51,505 nt of DNA, taken from Gammaproteobacteria bacterium. GTDB lineage: Bacteria > Pseudomonadota > Gammaproteobacteria > UBA6186 > Azoamicaceae. Where the stretch lies: contig JABDFC010000009.1 in the NCBI GenBank assembly GCA_013286785.1, positions 1 through 51,505 on the forward strand, written 5' to 3'. Within the stretch, counting starts at the first letter, position 1. Each line of letters starts with the position of its first letter. A program made the position numbers and the translations under genes. Positions 28,056-37,089 of this stretch are shown here, one piece after another. The notes beneath the pieces were generated by a model that did no database searches, was not told the origin of the DNA, and saw nothing but the letters and a program-made list of their open reading frames with translations.

Positions 28056-29254
28056 TGTGATGGTATAACTTTATCTAGCAAAGTGTGAATATTTAATGCA
28101 AGCGTATCATAAACTCTGGATAAGAATCCGCCGGCTTGGATTTCATTTAAAGCGACAATAGGTCGTTCAGCAATGGTTTTATTATTGAGTTGGACAGCAA
28201 TTGTACCCAGAGCAGTTCCTTCAGTAGCTGGGGCTTTAATGATTTTTTCAACGTTAATTGCAGCTTTCAGATTATCGTATTGCCCTTGTCCAATCGTGAC
28301 ATATAAGTCGTTTGTTAAGCCAAGATTGACTTCATTTTGATTGCCCATCCAAATTCGCGCCGTTTTGAGCGCTGTTTGAGCGGGGTAAAGCTTACGGGTT
28401 TCATAAAAACGAAAACCGTAAGTCAGAAGTTTGTTGGTTTCGTCGGTTCGTATTGCATCATTTTTTGTGCCCATGATAACGGCAATAAGCCGCATATTCT
28501 CTTTCTTACCTGAAGCGACTAAACAATAACCCGCGGAATCTGTGTGCCCGGTTTTGATCCCGTCCACCAATTCGTTGCGCCAGAGCAAACGGTTGCGGTT
28601 TTCTTGTTTAATATTTTTATACATAAATTCTTTTTGCGAGTATCTCTTATAGGATTCCGGGAACTCACGGATCAACGCTTTAGCCAAAATTGCCATGTCT
28701 CGAGCGGTCGTGTAATGATTGGTATCTGGCATTCCCGTTGCATTGACAAAATGCGTATTGATCATCCCTAAGTTCTTGGCATAAAAATTCATGAGTTCTG
28801 CAAAAGCTGCTTCACTGCCTGCGATATGTTCTGCAATGGCAACGGATGCATCATTGCCAGATGAGATGATAATGCCGTCTAAGAGATCGGTTACGGGAAC
28901 GGTGGTATTCACTTCGACAAACATGCGAGTACCCTGTGTTCTCCATGCTTTTTCGCTAATGTGAACGGAATCAGTCAATTTTAGTTTTCCCTTTTTCATG
29001 GCGTGATCTACCACATAAATCGTCATCATTTTAGTCAGACTGGCGGGTTCAACACGCTGATCAATTTCTTGTTCGGCAATCACATAATCACTGAGGTAAT
29101 CGATTAAAATATAAGATTTAGCTGCCAGCTGAGGGGGGGCAGGGATGATCATGGTGGGCTGGGGAAGCGTATGTATGTCGGAAGCGAGACTGAGAGAACT
29201 GAATGAGGATAAAAAAATAAAAGCAAGAATCGAGGATCTTATAAGAACTTGCAT
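28052..29254 (-). CDS. dacA: D-alanyl-D-alanine carboxypeptidase (PBP5/6 type)
   Basis: A 400-residue penicillin-binding protein. A signal peptide ends near SLASD. Active-site motifs are SLTK (72-75), SGN (132-134) and KTG (234-236). The C terminus has the PBP5-type second domain and an amphipathic end (YDTLALNIHTLLDKVIP) that would tether it to the inner membrane. It trims the terminal D-alanine from peptidoglycan side chains. The ATG at 29254 follows GGAG; a GTG nine bases upstream is less likely. It overlaps dat by 4 bases. Confidence 0.95.
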   Translation of the reverse strand: MQVLIRSSILAFIFLSSFSSLSLASDIHTLPQPTMIIPAPPQLAAKSYILIDYLSDYVIAEQEIDQRVEPASLTKMMTIYVVDHAMKKGKLKLTDSVHISEKAWRTQGTRMFVEVNTTVPVTDLLDGIIISSGNDASVAIAEHIAGSEAAFAELMNFYAKNLGMINTHFVNATGMPDTNHYTTARDMAILAKALIREFPESYKRYSQKEFMYKNIKQENRNRLLWRNELVDGIKTGHTDSAGYCLVASGKKENMRLIAVIMGTKNDAIRTDETNKLLTYGFRFYETRKLYPAQTALKTARIWMGNQNEVNLGLTNDLYVTIGQGQYDNLKAAINVEKIIKAPATEGTALGTIAVQLNNKTIAERPIVALNEIQAGGFLSRVYDTLALNIHTLLDKVIPSQ

Positions 29255-29361
29255 AAGCACCACTCCGCATTTTTCACCAGGGTATTTAGCTTTACATTAT
29301 ATCATAAAGCGCTCTCTGAATACGATTCAATAAATCATAAGTTGGCGCACTAGATATTTTT

Positions 29362-30006
29362 TTAACCATTCTTACGGCGCGTTGTTTTCTTAGGTTTTTT
29401 GGCAGTTGCTATGCTGGGTTTTTGAGGGTGGATGTGTCGACCATGATCCCGAGGGTCAATCGACACAACTTCCACATGCCCAGTTCCTCGACCTAAAATC
29501 CCTAATTTGGCAGCAGCGACATAAGAAAGATCGATCAGTCGATCGCGATGGAAGGGGCCCCGATCATTAAACTTGACCACCACGCTTTTTCCATTTTCAA
29601 GATTGGTAACCCTGGCATAGGTGGGTAGAGGTAAGGTAGGGTGAGCGGCTGTCATTGCAAACATGTTGTAGCGCTCACCGGTCGAGGTCTTTCTGCCATG
29701 GAATGAGGTTCCGTACCAGGAGGCTTTTCCTCGAGCTCGGTAACCGCGACTGGTAGACATCACGTGATAACGACGATTCATCACAACATAACTGTTTGAT
29801 TTTCCATTTTTTCCGAAGCGATTCCCATAGCGGCTCAGAGGTTCTATTTTTGGGACAGCGTCAGGGGTTTTCAGGAGATTGGCTGGAACGTGTTTGGGAG
29901 GACCGTCTCGGCTCACTCTTCTAGGCTTACCACATCCCGACAAGGTCAGAGTTGTGGCAAAAAGCACTAGAACAGCAATTTTCCAACCACGAGAATAATT
30001 TATCAT
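29362..30006 (-). CDS. rlpA: RlpA-like lipoprotein lytic transglycosylase
   Basis: A 214-residue lipoprotein. The lipobox LSGC puts the lipidated Cys at 25. The double-psi beta-barrel domain (about 90-185) contains GKASWYGTSFHGRKTSTGERYNM-like sequence and NDRGPFHRDRLIDLS with the conserved Asp. There is no C-terminal SPOR domain; the tail is instead basic (KPKKTTRRKNG). RlpA cleaves denuded glycan strands at the septum in Pseudomonas. It overlaps mltB by 4 bases. Confidence 0.93.
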   Translation of the reverse strand: MINYSRGWKIAVLVLFATTLTLSGCGKPRRVSRDGPPKHVPANLLKTPDAVPKIEPLSRYGNRFGKNGKSNSYVVMNRRYHVMSTSRGYRARGKASWYGTSFHGRKTSTGERYNMFAMTAAHPTLPLPTYARVTNLENGKSVVVKFNDRGPFHRDRLIDLSYVAAAKLGILGRGTGHVEVVSIDPRDHGRHIHPQKPSIATAKKPKKTTRRKNG

Positions 30007-31034
30007 TCTACCTCATCCTTGGCGTAATGATTTCGTAAGCGTTGACTCAATTCATAGACGGCCATGGAATAATGGATACTGTTATTATAGCGTGTGATCA
30101 CATATAAATTGTGTAAGCCTATCCAAAATTCCTGGGTCTGATTGGGTCCTTCTAAGGCAATAAATTTTGCTTTGTGCTTTTTTTGATCTTTTTCTGACAA
30201 GCCAGAGGCTTTAATTTGATATTTTTTTAATTCGGAAAAAGAAAGATGCGGCTTGTGATCAGAACGGCGAGGCAATTGACGATAGGCCGATCCAGAAATG
30301 ACGGCTTTACAGGCAATGGCGTGATTGGGTTGCCAGCCGTGTGTCTTCAAGTAATTGGCAACGCTCCCGATGACATCTGAAGTGTTGTGAACGAGATCTC
30401 TTTTGCCCTTACCAGAGAAATCGACGGCGTATTGTCGATAACTGCTGGGCATAAATTGCGCAACGCCAATGGCACCGGCAAATGAGCCCAGTGTTTTGGT
30501 GGGATGAAGATCTCCCGCATGGGTTAATAGTAAAAAGTGCTCCAATTCTTGCTTAAAAAAGGCGGATCGTCGTGGGTAATCGAATGCAAGAGTTGCTAAT
30601 GTTTGTAAAACGGGAAAATTTCCGGTGACTTTTCCATACCCTGTTTCTATCCCAAGAATGGCGACAATCACTTCAGGAGGGACGCCAAATTTTTCTTCAG
30701 CCAGGGCCAATTCGTTTTCAAACTCTTGCCAAAAAAGCACCCCTTCTTTAACTCGTTGTTCAGTGACGACATGCGTTCGATATCGATACCAAGGCAACGC
30801 TTCATACTGTTTAGACATCAAAGCTAACACCTTAGGGTCTGTATTGAATTTTTTGAAATGAGCGGTCAAGTTTTTTTTGTCAAAACCATGCTTCAGATGC
30901 ATTTCCACAATAAATTGTTGGACTTCTTTTCGCGCAGCAAAAGAGCGATGTTTTTGGGTTTCTGCTATTGCAAAGCTGGTTTGCAAAATCAACATTAGCC
31001 CACAGAGATATTTTAATACAGCAAATAATTTCAT
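30003..31034 (-). CDS. mltB: Membrane-bound lytic murein transglycosylase B (MltB family)
   Basis: A 343-residue lytic transglycosylase. The signal peptide ends at SFAIAET (about residue 25) with no lipobox, so it is probably soluble in the periplasm, unlike lipidated E. coli MltB. The catalytic Glu130 is in ILGIETGYGKVTG, followed by LATLAFDYPRR and AIGVAQFMPSSYRQYAVDF. It cleaves the MurNAc-GlcNAc bond to form anhydro ends. It lies between rodA and rlpA in the elongation operon. Confidence 0.94.
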   Translation of the reverse strand: MKLFAVLKYLCGLMLILQTSFAIAETQKHRSFAARKEVQQFIVEMHLKHGFDKKNLTAHFKKFNTDPKVLALMSKQYEALPWYRYRTHVVTEQRVKEGVLFWQEFENELALAEEKFGVPPEVIVAILGIETGYGKVTGNFPVLQTLATLAFDYPRRSAFFKQELEHFLLLTHAGDLHPTKTLGSFAGAIGVAQFMPSSYRQYAVDFSGKGKRDLVHNTSDVIGSVANYLKTHGWQPNHAIACKAVISGSAYRQLPRRSDHKPHLSFSELKKYQIKASGLSEKDQKKHKAKFIALEGPNQTQEFWIGLHNLYVITRYNNSIHYSMAVYELSQRLRNHYAKDEVE

Positions 31035-31046
31035 CTGTTTTCCATT

Positions 31047-32141
31047 TTATTTCGGTAAAAGGCTTCGGTGAGTATGAATTGACATTAAAATGCCAAAACT
31101 TGCCATCAGTGTGACCAAAGAGGTTCCTCCATAACTCACTAACGGCAGAGGGATCCCCACGACCGGCAATACGCCGGTTACCATGCCAATGTTAACAAAA
31201 ACATAGACAAATAAAGTCATGATCAAACTACCAGCTAGCAATCGGCTGAAAGTGTCTTGTGCCTGCGCACTGATATACAACCCCCGGATAATAATGCATA
31301 AGTATAGAGCAAGCAATATAAGACATCCTACTAACCCGAACTCTTCACTGAAGACAGCAAAAATAAAATCCGTTGTTCGTTCTGGTAGAAATTCCAGATG
31401 AGATTGACTGCCATTCAACCAACCTTTACCAAATAGTCCACCGGAACCGATGGCAATTTTAGATTGAATAATATGATACCCCGTTCCCAGAGGATCACTC
31501 TCAGGGTTGAAGAGGATCATGATCCGTTGTCTTTGATAATCTCGCATGAGGAACCAGAGGAGAGGAACGCTGAATCCAACGGTTGCTGCAAGAGATACGA
31601 CAAACTGCCAAGACACACCCGAAAAAAATATCACCAACAGACCACTGCTTAAAATCAATAAAGCGGTTCCCAGATCCGGTTGTTTTGCAATGAGTAGAGT
31701 GGGCAACAGGATTAACCCTAAAGGGATCAATAAGGTGAGGGCTTTGGGGGGTAATAAACTATTATCCAGATATCTGGCAATTAACATTGGTACGGCGATT
31801 TTCATCAGTTCTGCGGGCTGAAAACGAACAAACCATAAGTCCAGCCAGCGTTGAGCGCCTTTGCTCACGTGTCCAATAATGAGTACCGACATCAGCAAAA
31901 TGAGCGCGAAACAATATAACCCAGGCGCGATGGATTTGAACATTCGGGGAGGGACTTGAGCAATGGCTATCATGAGAGCGCTCGCGATTAACAAGCGTAA
32001 GAGTTGGCGCTCAATGACATCGCTCTCGGGTTTAGCACTATAAAGAATGATAAGGCCTAGGAGACTGACACAAATGATGCCGATCAATAACGGCCAGTCC
32101 AGATGAATTTTAGTTGATAGTAATCGTGGTTTAGAAAACAT
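31047..32141 (-). CDS. rodA: Rod-shape peptidoglycan glycosyltransferase RodA
   Basis: A 364-residue SEDS-family membrane protein with about ten hydrophobic helices. The C-terminal family signature VVGIPLPLVSYGGTSLV is present, as is FGKGWLNGSQSHLEFLPERTTDF, the conserved extracellular loop. It polymerises lipid II into glycan strands together with PBP2, whose gene is immediately upstream (3-base gap). Length is close to E. coli MrdB (370). Confidence 0.97.
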   Translation of the reverse strand: MFSKPRLLSTKIHLDWPLLIGIICVSLLGLIILYSAKPESDVIERQLLRLLIASALMIAIAQVPPRMFKSIAPGLYCFALILLMSVLIIGHVSKGAQRWLDLWFVRFQPAELMKIAVPMLIARYLDNSLLPPKALTLLIPLGLILLPTLLIAKQPDLGTALLILSSGLLVIFFSGVSWQFVVSLAATVGFSVPLLWFLMRDYQRQRIMILFNPESDPLGTGYHIIQSKIAIGSGGLFGKGWLNGSQSHLEFLPERTTDFIFAVFSEEFGLVGCLILLALYLCIIIRGLYISAQAQDTFSRLLAGSLIMTLFVYVFVNIGMVTGVLPVVGIPLPLVSYGGTSLVTLMASFGILMSIHTHRSLLPK

Positions 32142-32144
32142 AAA

Positions 32145-34064
32145 TTATTCCGAGTGCTCCGCGCCACCCACCTCAGTTTCATCCTCACCAGAGGTATCTA
32201 AGGTTGTCTCTTGTGGCTTCAAGTTAAAGTAACTGTCTAAGACGACTCTAGCAATGTCTGCCCCCGTTTTGCTGTGTTTGTTTTCAACAATAACAGCCAC
32301 TGCAATTTTAGGATTTTCAATGGGCGCGAATGCGATAAACCAAGAATGATCTCTTAAATGGGCTTTGACTTTATTGACTTCATATTTTTCATTCTGTTTT
32401 AAATTAAACACTTGGGCAGTTCCGGTTTTTCCGGCGACTTGGTATTTTATCCCATGACTGATTCGATAAGCTGTTCCTCCTGGCATGTGTACGACATTTT
32501 TCATGGCATTAATCACTAATTTCCAATGATCTGGATTTTTAATGATCACAGGCGGGATTTCTTGGGGAAGAGTTTCGATGGGCTGATCGTTATGATGTGT
32601 ATCTATCGCCGACACCAAATGCGGGACGAACCGATGTCCACGGTTTGCAAGGGTTGCAGCAACCTGGGCCATTTGTAAAGGTGTGGCAAGTAAGGTTCCT
32701 TGTCCAATGCCAATATTTAAGGTGTCTCCTGGATACCAAGCTTCGTTGTAGACTCTTTTCTTCCACGCGGCTGAAGGAGAGAGTCCTGAGGCTTCGCCCA
32801 CGAGATCGATATCAGTAGCTTTGCCCAAACCAAACCGAGAGTAAATATTATGCAAGTTTTCCACCCCCAGTTTATTGGCCAGGGTAAAAAAGTAGGTGTC
32901 GCAGCTTTGCGCAATCGCTTTTTCCATATCAACCCAGCCGTGACCATGTCGCTTTGAAAAAAATATCCAGTCTCGATATAAACGGCCTGTATGGTTTAGT
33001 TGATACCAACCCGGATCAAAAATTTTAAAGTCAGGATTAACAGCGCCCAGTTCTAGCACTTTTAAAGCGACTAGGGGTTTAATGGTAGAGCCTGGAGGAT
33101 ACTGTCCTTTGATGGCGCGATTAAAGAGCGGCCTTTCAGATGAATTTTGTAAAGATCGATAAGTTTTAACATCGATCCCTTCGGCAAATAAATTGGGATC
33201 AAACGAGGGTTTACTGATCAAAGCCAATACCGCGCCCGTTTCGGGTTCAATGGCGACAATAGCGCCTTTTAATCCTTCTAACGCTTTAAAAGCGCTGAGC
33301 TGCAAGTGACTGTCTAGAGATAAGTGTAAGTTAGCACCTGGTTTGGGCGGGATTCGGTTGAGCACTCGAATGGTTCGGCCTTTAGCATCGGTCTCTATGT
33401 GCTGATACCCAGTTTTGCCATGAAGTATCGCTTCATAAGATTTTTCAACGCCGACTTTTCCAATAAAATTGGTGCCGCGATAGGCTGCTTGATCAATTTC
33501 CAACAAATCTTTTTGGCTGATGGGACCGACATAACCCAGTGCGTGTGCAAAAGATTCTCCCAAAGGATAGTAACGAATCAAGTGGGCGGCAATATCGACT
33601 CCGGGGAGTCGATGTTTTTCCAGAGAGAATTTAGCAACTTCCTGTTCTGTGAGTCTGACTCGAATGGGAATCCCTTCATCTCGTCTTTTATATTTTAATT
33701 GTTTAGAAAATTGATGCCGTTCGCTGTTGGTAATAGGCATAATCGCGTGAATTTCACTCAGTGTATTTTCAATGTTGGGTGTGCGTTCTGGGGTGATTTC
33801 TAAGCTAAAGATTGGGATATTTTCGGCAATTAAAATGCCCTGTCGATCGAAGATAAGTCCGCGTTTTGGGACAATTGGGACGATCCTAACTTGATTGTTT
33901 AAGGAAAGCGTTCTGTATAGGTCATGTTGATAGATTTGCAAGAAGGCTAATCGTCCAATCAGAGCGGCGAATAGAATCACAATGATCACAGCTGCCATAA
34001 TGGCGCGATTTATATATAGCTGACTTTCTTTAAAGTGATCTTTTAATGCGTATAGATTTTTCAA
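32145..34064 (-). CDS. mrdA: Penicillin-binding protein 2 (elongation transpeptidase)
   Basis: A 639-residue class B PBP with one N-terminal membrane anchor (about 20-42), a pedestal domain and a transpeptidase domain. Active-site motifs: STIK (Ser326, Lys329), SCD (387-389) and KTG (546-548). It cross-links new peptidoglycan during side-wall growth with RodA. It is the first gene of the operon running to lipA. The acidic C-terminal tail (DTSGEDETEVGGAEHSE) extends past the domain. Confidence 0.97.
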   Translation of the reverse strand: MKNLYALKDHFKESQLYINRAIMAAVIIVILFAALIGRLAFLQIYQHDLYRTLSLNNQVRIVPIVPKRGLIFDRQGILIAENIPIFSLEITPERTPNIENTLSEIHAIMPITNSERHQFSKQLKYKRRDEGIPIRVRLTEQEVAKFSLEKHRLPGVDIAAHLIRYYPLGESFAHALGYVGPISQKDLLEIDQAAYRGTNFIGKVGVEKSYEAILHGKTGYQHIETDAKGRTIRVLNRIPPKPGANLHLSLDSHLQLSAFKALEGLKGAIVAIEPETGAVLALISKPSFDPNLFAEGIDVKTYRSLQNSSERPLFNRAIKGQYPPGSTIKPLVALKVLELGAVNPDFKIFDPGWYQLNHTGRLYRDWIFFSKRHGHGWVDMEKAIAQSCDTYFFTLANKLGVENLHNIYSRFGLGKATDIDLVGEASGLSPSAAWKKRVYNEAWYPGDTLNIGIGQGTLLATPLQMAQVAATLANRGHRFVPHLVSAIDTHHNDQPIETLPQEIPPVIIKNPDHWKLVINAMKNVVHMPGGTAYRISHGIKYQVAGKTGTAQVFNLKQNEKYEVNKVKAHLRDHSWFIAFAPIENPKIAVAVIVENKHSKTGADIARVVLDSYFNLKPQETTLDTSGEDETEVGGAEHSE

Positions 34065-34189
34065 ATCATTGGACCAATGAATACTTGTAAGATTGAGGTA
34101 TCATGCCAAAAACAAGAGAATTTCTCAATCCTTAGTCCAAAAAAGCCAGATTGAGCAGTGTGTTTCAGGAGAAATAGTGTAAAATTTAG

Positions 34190-34211
34190 ATGACTTCCAT
34201 TGGAACGTCAT
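34190..34211 (-). terminator. Possible terminator hairpin of the desaturase gene
   Basis: ATGACTTCCA and GGAACGTCAT form an inverted repeat with one bulged base and a 2-base loop, starting 8 bases after the desaturase stop codon. The following minus-strand sequence (CTAAATTTTAC) is T-rich but not a clean run, so the call is weak. Confidence 0.3.
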
Positions 34212-34218
34212 TCTATTT

Positions 34219-35340
34219 TCAAGTGACTGGAAGTGATTTTCCAAGATAATTAACCCAGCGGCTGTAAGAACAAAGGGCGTCGGTGAGTGTGTTATTCGCT
34301 TTATATTTTACCTTAAAATCATGGCAGGTTTGTTCTACGATCTTCGATAATGCTGGATAATGAATATGACAGATGTAGGGAAACAGGTGGTGTTCGGTTT
34401 GAAAATTTAATCCACCCAAATACCATCCGAGTAGAAAATTATTTCTTGAAAAATCCACCGAACTTTCAATTTGATGGATGAAATCACCGGTATTTGCACC
34501 AGAGGGTAGGGAAAAGGTTGCTTGATCATTAATGTGTGTCACAATAAACACGGTTGATATGACAAACCCTGCAATCCCATAGACGAAACAATAAAAAATA
34601 ATCACATCTGCGATTGGGTAAAAAAATGCCGGTAAGACAAAAGCCAGTGAGAGAAATATCACCTTGCCGCCAAAGATCCTGCAAAGAGAGATTTTACTGA
34701 AGGTCTTCTTTTCCTGACAGATGATTTCTCTGAGCGTGGTAAAATCTTTAATGAAGTTTCGACGAATGAGAATGAATGGGAATAATGCCCATCCGTAAAA
34801 AACCTGATAGGTATGAAACCAATATCTGGGTTGGTGGGGCGAAATCCTGAAAAAATAGCCTTGATCAAGATCAAAATCTAAACCCATGACATTTGGGTTT
34901 CGATGGTGTCTGTTATGAGAAATGCGCCAAATATCGGAACTGATCCCAATTAAATCGGCGGATAGGGAACAAATGTTATTGATGAATGGACGATTGGATA
35001 CTGCATAATGATTAGCGTCGTGTGTAATATTGAAGAGTATGCTGGGGATGGCTAAGGAAAGAGAGCAGGCAATGGCCAGTTTATACAATAAGCTGCCCGA
35101 TGTGAATACCAGTAGATAATACGAGCCGATTGCCCAGAATAAAACAAGCATACTTTTAACATAAAAAGCGGGGACATCTCGCATGGTTTTATGATGGGTT
35201 TTTAAATAGTCATAGACACGTTTGATCATCTCTTGTTGAAATTGAATGCTAAATTGCTCATTGAAGGTATTCTGAGAGGGCTCGTTTACAGGGGGTTCCA
35301 AAGGGGTATCACTTTGATCGTATTTGGGGCTAAAGATCAT
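34219..35340 (-). CDS. Membrane fatty acid desaturase, front-end type histidine boxes
   Basis: A 373-residue di-iron membrane desaturase. Three histidine boxes are visible: HDANH (107-111), HNRHH (142-146) and QTEHH (314-318). The Gln in place of His in the third box is typical of front-end (delta-5/6-type) and some sphingolipid or DesA-like desaturases. There is no fused cytochrome b5 domain. Four or more hydrophobic segments flank the boxes. I chose ATG 35340 (MIFSPKY), preceded by GAGGTG; an upstream TTG at 35481 would add an unlikely 47-residue leader. The gene interrupts the usual mrdA/rlmH adjacency, so it looks like an accessory insertion. The substrate may be a bacterial or host acyl chain. 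Confidence 0.85.
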   Translation of the reverse strand: MIFSPKYDQSDTPLEPPVNEPSQNTFNEQFSIQFQQEMIKRVYDYLKTHHKTMRDVPAFYVKSMLVLFWAIGSYYLLVFTSGSLLYKLAIACSLSLAIPSILFNITHDANHYAVSNRPFINNICSLSADLIGISSDIWRISHNRHHRNPNVMGLDFDLDQGYFFRISPHQPRYWFHTYQVFYGWALFPFILIRRNFIKDFTTLREIICQEKKTFSKISLCRIFGGKVIFLSLAFVLPAFFYPIADVIIFYCFVYGIAGFVISTVFIVTHINDQATFSLPSGANTGDFIHQIESSVDFSRNNFLLGWYLGGLNFQTEHHLFPYICHIHYPALSKIVEQTCHDFKVKYKANNTLTDALCSYSRWVNYLGKSLPVT

Positions 35341-35525
35341 GTAAATGCACCTCAATAAACAGACACTAAATTTGAACAGGTGAATTGGCAAAAGTTCCTG
35401 AGAATTTAACAAAGAAGAGTGCTGAGAAACGAAAGTTGGTTTGGTTTTAGGGATTCGGGGCCAAGGGCTGAGAATTTTCAAGCAATGTGTGCTTCATACC
35501 CCAAAAAAACTGTATATAAAACTGG

Positions 35526-35574
35526 TTAAAAAATACTCCAAGTTTGCTATACTACATTTGTAGCAATTTGTTAC
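35526..35574 (+). promoter_or_regulatory. Promoter and operator of the toxin-antitoxin pair
   Basis: TTAAAA (35526-35531, 4 of 6) and TATACT (35548-35553, 5 of 6) are spaced by 16 bases. Immediately downstream, GTAGCAA (35560-35566) and TTGTTAC (35568-35574) form a 7-bp dyad with one mismatch. A dyad covering the transcription start is where toxin-antitoxin complexes usually autorepress. Binding is inferred. Confidence 0.5.
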
Positions 35575-35593
35575 GAATTATGGAGTCCATAAG

Positions 35594-35839
35594 ATGAGTA
35601 CCCCTATTAGAATATCCGATGATATATACGCAGCTGCTAAAAAAGTGGCTAAGGCAGAATGCCGCTCTATTCCTAATCAAATCGAATTCTGGGCGAAAAT
35701 AGGAAAATGTGCTTTAGACAATCCTGATGTGCCTGTGGAATTTATAAAAGATATCCTTATTTCAAAAAGCCTTGATCATTCTCTAGCCGAACCTTTTACT
35801 TTTGAGGGAAAAAAGGACGGAGAAATCGGATTGTCATGA
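35594..35839 (+). CDS. ParD-like antitoxin
   Basis: An 81-residue protein matching the ParD-like antitoxin family: MSTPIRISDDIYAAAKKVAKAECRSI is the short strand and helix of a ribbon-helix-helix-like DNA-binding start, and SIPNQIEFWAKIGKCALDNPD is characteristic. The acidic C-terminal half would wrap the toxin. Its stop overlaps the toxin start by 4 bases. It should bind its own promoter dyad at 35560-35574. Confidence 0.85.
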   Translation: MSTPIRISDDIYAAAKKVAKAECRSIPNQIEFWAKIGKCALDNPDVPVEFIKDILISKSLDHSLAEPFTFEGKKDGEIGLS

Positions 35840-36120
35840 CTGAGATTCATGTTGTACAAATGCCGATTTTTAAAAGGATTTATAAGAAACTTCATCCTAA
35901 GGAAAAATGGTTTGTCGATGAAGCTATTCGAGAAATTATTAACAATCCAAAGCTTGGGGATGAGAAAAAAGGTGATTTAAGTGGAGTGTTTGTATACAAG
36001 TTTAAAATTCACCGTCAAGAAATACTGTTAGCCTATGAGTGGGATCCTAAACAAAGAATATTGCTCGCACTGGGAACTCATGAGAACTTTTATCGAGATC
36101 TTAAGAAGACAATTTTTTAG
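35836..36120 (+). CDS. RelE/ParE-family toxin
   Basis: A 94-residue small basic protein of the RelE/ParE fold: IFKRIYKKLHPKEKWFVDEAI forms the two N-terminal helices, and VYKFKIHRQEILLAYEWDPKQRILLALGTHENFY gives the beta sheet and ending. In the RelE branch such toxins cut mRNA on the ribosome; in the ParE branch they block gyrase. The HENFYRDLK end is typical of the RelE-like group found next to this ParD-like antitoxin. The pair sits beside the desaturase in an accessory insertion. Confidence 0.85.
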   Translation: MTEIHVVQMPIFKRIYKKLHPKEKWFVDEAIREIINNPKLGDEKKGDLSGVFVYKFKIHRQEILLAYEWDPKQRILLALGTHENFYRDLKKTIF

Positions 36121-36188
36121 TGAAAGAATACATCTGGTATCTGACACATCAATGAATTTATTTATCGCTGAAAATCCATCAATAATGA

Positions 36189-36221
36189 TTTTAGGGATTT
36201 TTTTATCTAAAATCTCTAAAA
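36189..36221. terminator. AT-rich hairpin between convergent genes
   Basis: TTTTAGGGATTTT (36189-36201) and AAAATCTCTAAAA (36209-36221) pair over 13 bp, one of them G:U, with a 7-base loop. It lies between the convergent toxin and rlmH genes and could end transcription from either side. The stem is AT-rich, so stability is modest. Confidence 0.4.
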
Positions 36222-36304
36222 ATATTTAATATCTTCTATGGAATGAAAAAGACCTAATTCTTCTGGTTTCGCTGTTTCTTGCGATTAAGAATCATCAATA
36301 TTAA

Positions 36305-36736
36305 TTAGGGACGATGGTAAGGGTGGTTATTTAACAGGGTGATGGCTCGATAAAGTTGCTCAATTAAGATGACTCTCACCATTGGATGAGGCAGAGTCAA
36401 TTGAGAAAGAGACCAGCGGATATTGGCTTTTGCGAGGCATTCTGAGGGCAAACCATCGGGTCCGCCGATGATAAAGTGGACCGTTGAAGTGTGATTTTGC
36501 CATTTGATGATTTTTTGGGATAATCCTTCAGTGTTCCATTGTTCTCCTTTTTCATCTAGGACAACGATCATATTTTTGGGGTTAAACCAGGTGAGCAGTT
36601 GTTGTGTCGCCTTCTTAAGAGGGATTTCTGTGAGGGTGATGGAATACTCGCGTGGAAACCGTTTGTGATATTCTAAAAATGCTGTGGTAACCCATTGGGG
36701 CATTTTATTTCCAACCGCAATGATTTGAAAATACAT
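36305..36736 (-). CDS. rlmH: 23S rRNA (pseudouridine1915-N3)-methyltransferase RlmH
   Basis: A 143-residue SPOUT methyltransferase. The SAM-binding knot segments FIIGGPDGLP and LSQLTLPHPMVRVILIEQLYRA, and the C-terminal NNHPYHRP, are intact. It methylates pseudouridine 1915 in helix 69 of 23S rRNA. It is about 12 residues shorter than E. coli RlmH; the missing part is the loop after EIP that is normally rich in Lys/Arg. The ATG at 36736 (MYFQIIAVGNKMP) fits the family better than an in-frame TTG 12 bases upstream. It follows rsfS as in most gammaproteobacteria. Confidence 0.96.
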   Translation of the reverse strand: MYFQIIAVGNKMPQWVTTAFLEYHKRFPREYSITLTEIPLKKATQQLLTWFNPKNMIVVLDEKGEQWNTEGLSQKIIKWQNHTSTVHFIIGGPDGLPSECLAKANIRWSLSQLTLPHPMVRVILIEQLYRAITLLNNHPYHRP

Positions 36737-36740
36737 AGAT

Positions 36741-37088
36741 TTAGGCAATCAATTGGATGTTAGATTTAGCTGATTTTTTGGTCCAGAGTTTTTCTAAACT
36801 ATAAAAATCTCTGGTCGGAGCTTGCATAATATGCACCACAATATCGCCCAGATCGACTAGAATCCAGTCACCTTCACTTTCACCTTCTACTCCAAGCGGC
36901 GTAATGTTATTTTCTTTAACGGTTGTGATGACTCGTTCAGCGATTGCTTTGACATGACGACTCGAATTTCCAGTTGTAACAATCATATAATCTGAGACAG
37001 TGGTTAATTCACGCACATCAATGATACTAATATGGGCTGCTTTGATGCTCTCCAGTGCTTTAACAACCATGGGCAGTAATAACGTCAT
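36741..37088 (-). CDS. rsfS: Ribosomal silencing factor RsfS
   Basis: A 115-residue protein of the RsfS/Iojap family: [49 protein letters not shown] and FYSLEKLWT are all family signatures. It binds L14 on the 50S subunit and prevents subunit joining in starvation. The ATG at 37088 lies 12 bases after AGGAGG; an in-frame TTG at 37100 would touch the ribosome site directly and is unlikely. One base separates it from the nadD stop. Confidence 0.95.
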   Translation of the reverse strand: MTLLLPMVVKALESIKAAHISIIDVRELTTVSDYMIVTTGNSSRHVKAIAERVITTVKENNITPLGVEGESEGDWILVDLGDIVVHIMQAPTRDFYSLEKLWTKKSAKSNIQLIA

Positions 37089-37089
37089 A

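Noticed and set aside
36035..36229. 64-codon frame overlapping the toxin 3' end
   Set aside because: Mostly inside the toxin gene in another frame and ends in the AT-rich hairpin.
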